From Bacillus sp. FJAT-42376 (GTDB lineage: Bacteria; Bacillota; Bacilli; Bacillales; Bacillaceae), in contig NZ_CP033906.1 of the NCBI RefSeq assembly GCF_003816055.1, forward strand, positions 3,782,001-3,846,000: DNA of 64,000 nt. Direction: 5' to 3'. The notes under the pieces are model-generated. The model did not search any database. It had not been told where the DNA came from and saw only the letters and a program-made list of their open reading frames with translations. Both the position numbers and the translations under genes were made by a program. Below, piece by piece: positions 63,514-64,000 of this stretch; the stretch's first letter is position 1; each line of letters opens with the position of its first letter.

Positions 63514-64000
63514 TTACTTGCGGATCCATACCATTCCAGCGGAGTTGTCTTTCGCTTCGCCCATAACTTGAACTTTCAAGCCGTTGCGAGGAAGGATTTT
63601 CCCTGCGTCTGGAAGAGTATAGTCAATGTAGGTTTGAGAGTCATCAAACAATGTATTGCCGAGCATTCCTTTGAATGTGTAGTCTCCGCGTGTCGGTGAA
63701 GAAACGGAGAATTCAGGTGTTTTATCCCATGAGAATGCTGCATCGGCTACTTGGTAGCGTGTGCTGTTTACCGCTGTTTTTTGTCCATTCAATGTACCCA
63801 TGACGGTTTCAGGATGAGAGTCAACTACTCCGATAAACCCGTATCCCGGGTGGTAGCCAGGTCCAGTCCAGTTATCAAGGTAGCTTTCATCTCCGTACCA
63901 TACAAGCATTCCTGTGTTGTATTTCGCACCGCGGGAGAAGGCAAGGGCTTTATCAGATCCTGCATAGTTTCTCCACTCTAGGTAATAGTAGTTATCCTTG
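63514..64000 (-). CDS. Immune inhibitor A-like M6 metalloprotease, C-terminal part (5' end outside window)
   Basis: The frame is open to the window edge; an ATG at 63909 is internal. The visible 162 residues match the C-terminal part of InhA-type secreted proteases: YYYLEWRNYAGSDKALAFSR, GMLVWYGDESYLDNWTGPG, HPGYGFIGVVDSHPE, then a beta-sandwich domain ending GMVWIRK. InhA enzymes degrade host antimicrobial peptides and proteins in pathogenic relatives; here it is probably a general extracellular protease. The catalytic HEXXH lies outside the window. Confidence 0.88.
   Translation of the reverse strand, partial: KDNYYYLEWRNYAGSDKALAFSRGAKYNTGMLVWYGDESYLDNWTGPGYHPGYGFIGVVDSHPETVMGTLNGQKTAVNSTRYQVADAAFSWDKTPEFSVSSPTRGDYTFKGMLGNTLFDDSQTYIDYTLPDAGKILPRNGLKVQVMGEAKDNSAGMVWIRK

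Overview
The window reads as chromosomal DNA of an endospore-forming Bacillaceae bacterium, a Bacillus subtilis relative of the Metabacillus/Priestia kind. Three things support this: long blocks keep the B. subtilis yun-yur-yus gene order (lytH-yunB-C-D-E-F, sufCDSUB, yurZ, metNIQ, yusE-F-G, gcvH, yusI, fadN-fadA-fadE, yuzL, yusM, yusN, yusU, yusV); spore genes are present (lytH, yunB, two coat-like proteins); and strong GGAGG ribosome sites occur with many TTG/GTG starts. No tRNA, rRNA, IS transposase, prophage or CRISPR array was seen.

Layout. 0-5 kb: lytH (5' end cut off) and the yunFED-yunC-yunB cluster. 5-8.3 kb: a membrane protein, an HxlR regulator divergent from an arginase-fold enzyme, and a secreted protein of unknown function. 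8.4-12.6 kb: an AT-rich accessory stretch with a 21-bp-period repeat array, DinB, one small gene, a decayed HTH gene and a quinone oxidoreductase. 12.7-18.1 kb: the SUF Fe-S assembly operon. 18.3-27.3 kb: a small protein, yurZ, a dicarboxylate symporter, two SAM (S-box) riboswitches controlling metNIQ and metY, then yusE-F-G, gcvH and yusI. 27.5-34.2 kb: the fatty acid beta-oxidation operon under a FadR-type operator, yuzL and proline dehydrogenase. 34.4-35.6 kb: two coat genes, three 123-bp tandem repeats and a second periodic array. 35.9-41.8 kb: a siderophore uptake locus (yusU, FhuF-like reductase, ATPase, two permeases, divergent binding protein) with two Fur boxes, then a ZIP-like transporter. 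42-47.4 kb: a KtrAB-type K+ channel and an amino acid/dicarboxylate symporter, each behind its own c-di-AMP (ydaO) riboswitch, with dedA between them. 47.6-54 kb: a lipoprotein, tatA, a lysine riboswitch with its permease, a GltT-like symporter and a DD-carboxypeptidase. 54-64 kb: a MurE-like ligase, fumarase, GNAT, EcsC, glyoxalase-fold, DUF3243 and SDR genes, BrnQ, and the C-terminal end of an immune inhibitor A protease.

The least explained content is repetitive. (i) A GC-rich core of about 132 bp, with CTGTTGATT/AATCAACAG ends and a hairpin whose stem covaries between copies, occurs alone or inside larger elements that carry AGAGGCTGGGACA inverted ends and a terminator-like hairpin. (ii) Short-motif arrays with a 20-21 bp period occur at three places. 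(iii) A 123-bp tandem repeat occurs once. These are the best candidates for undescribed biology here. Otherwise the window shows coordinated ion, osmotic, metal and sulfur control through riboswitches and Fur.
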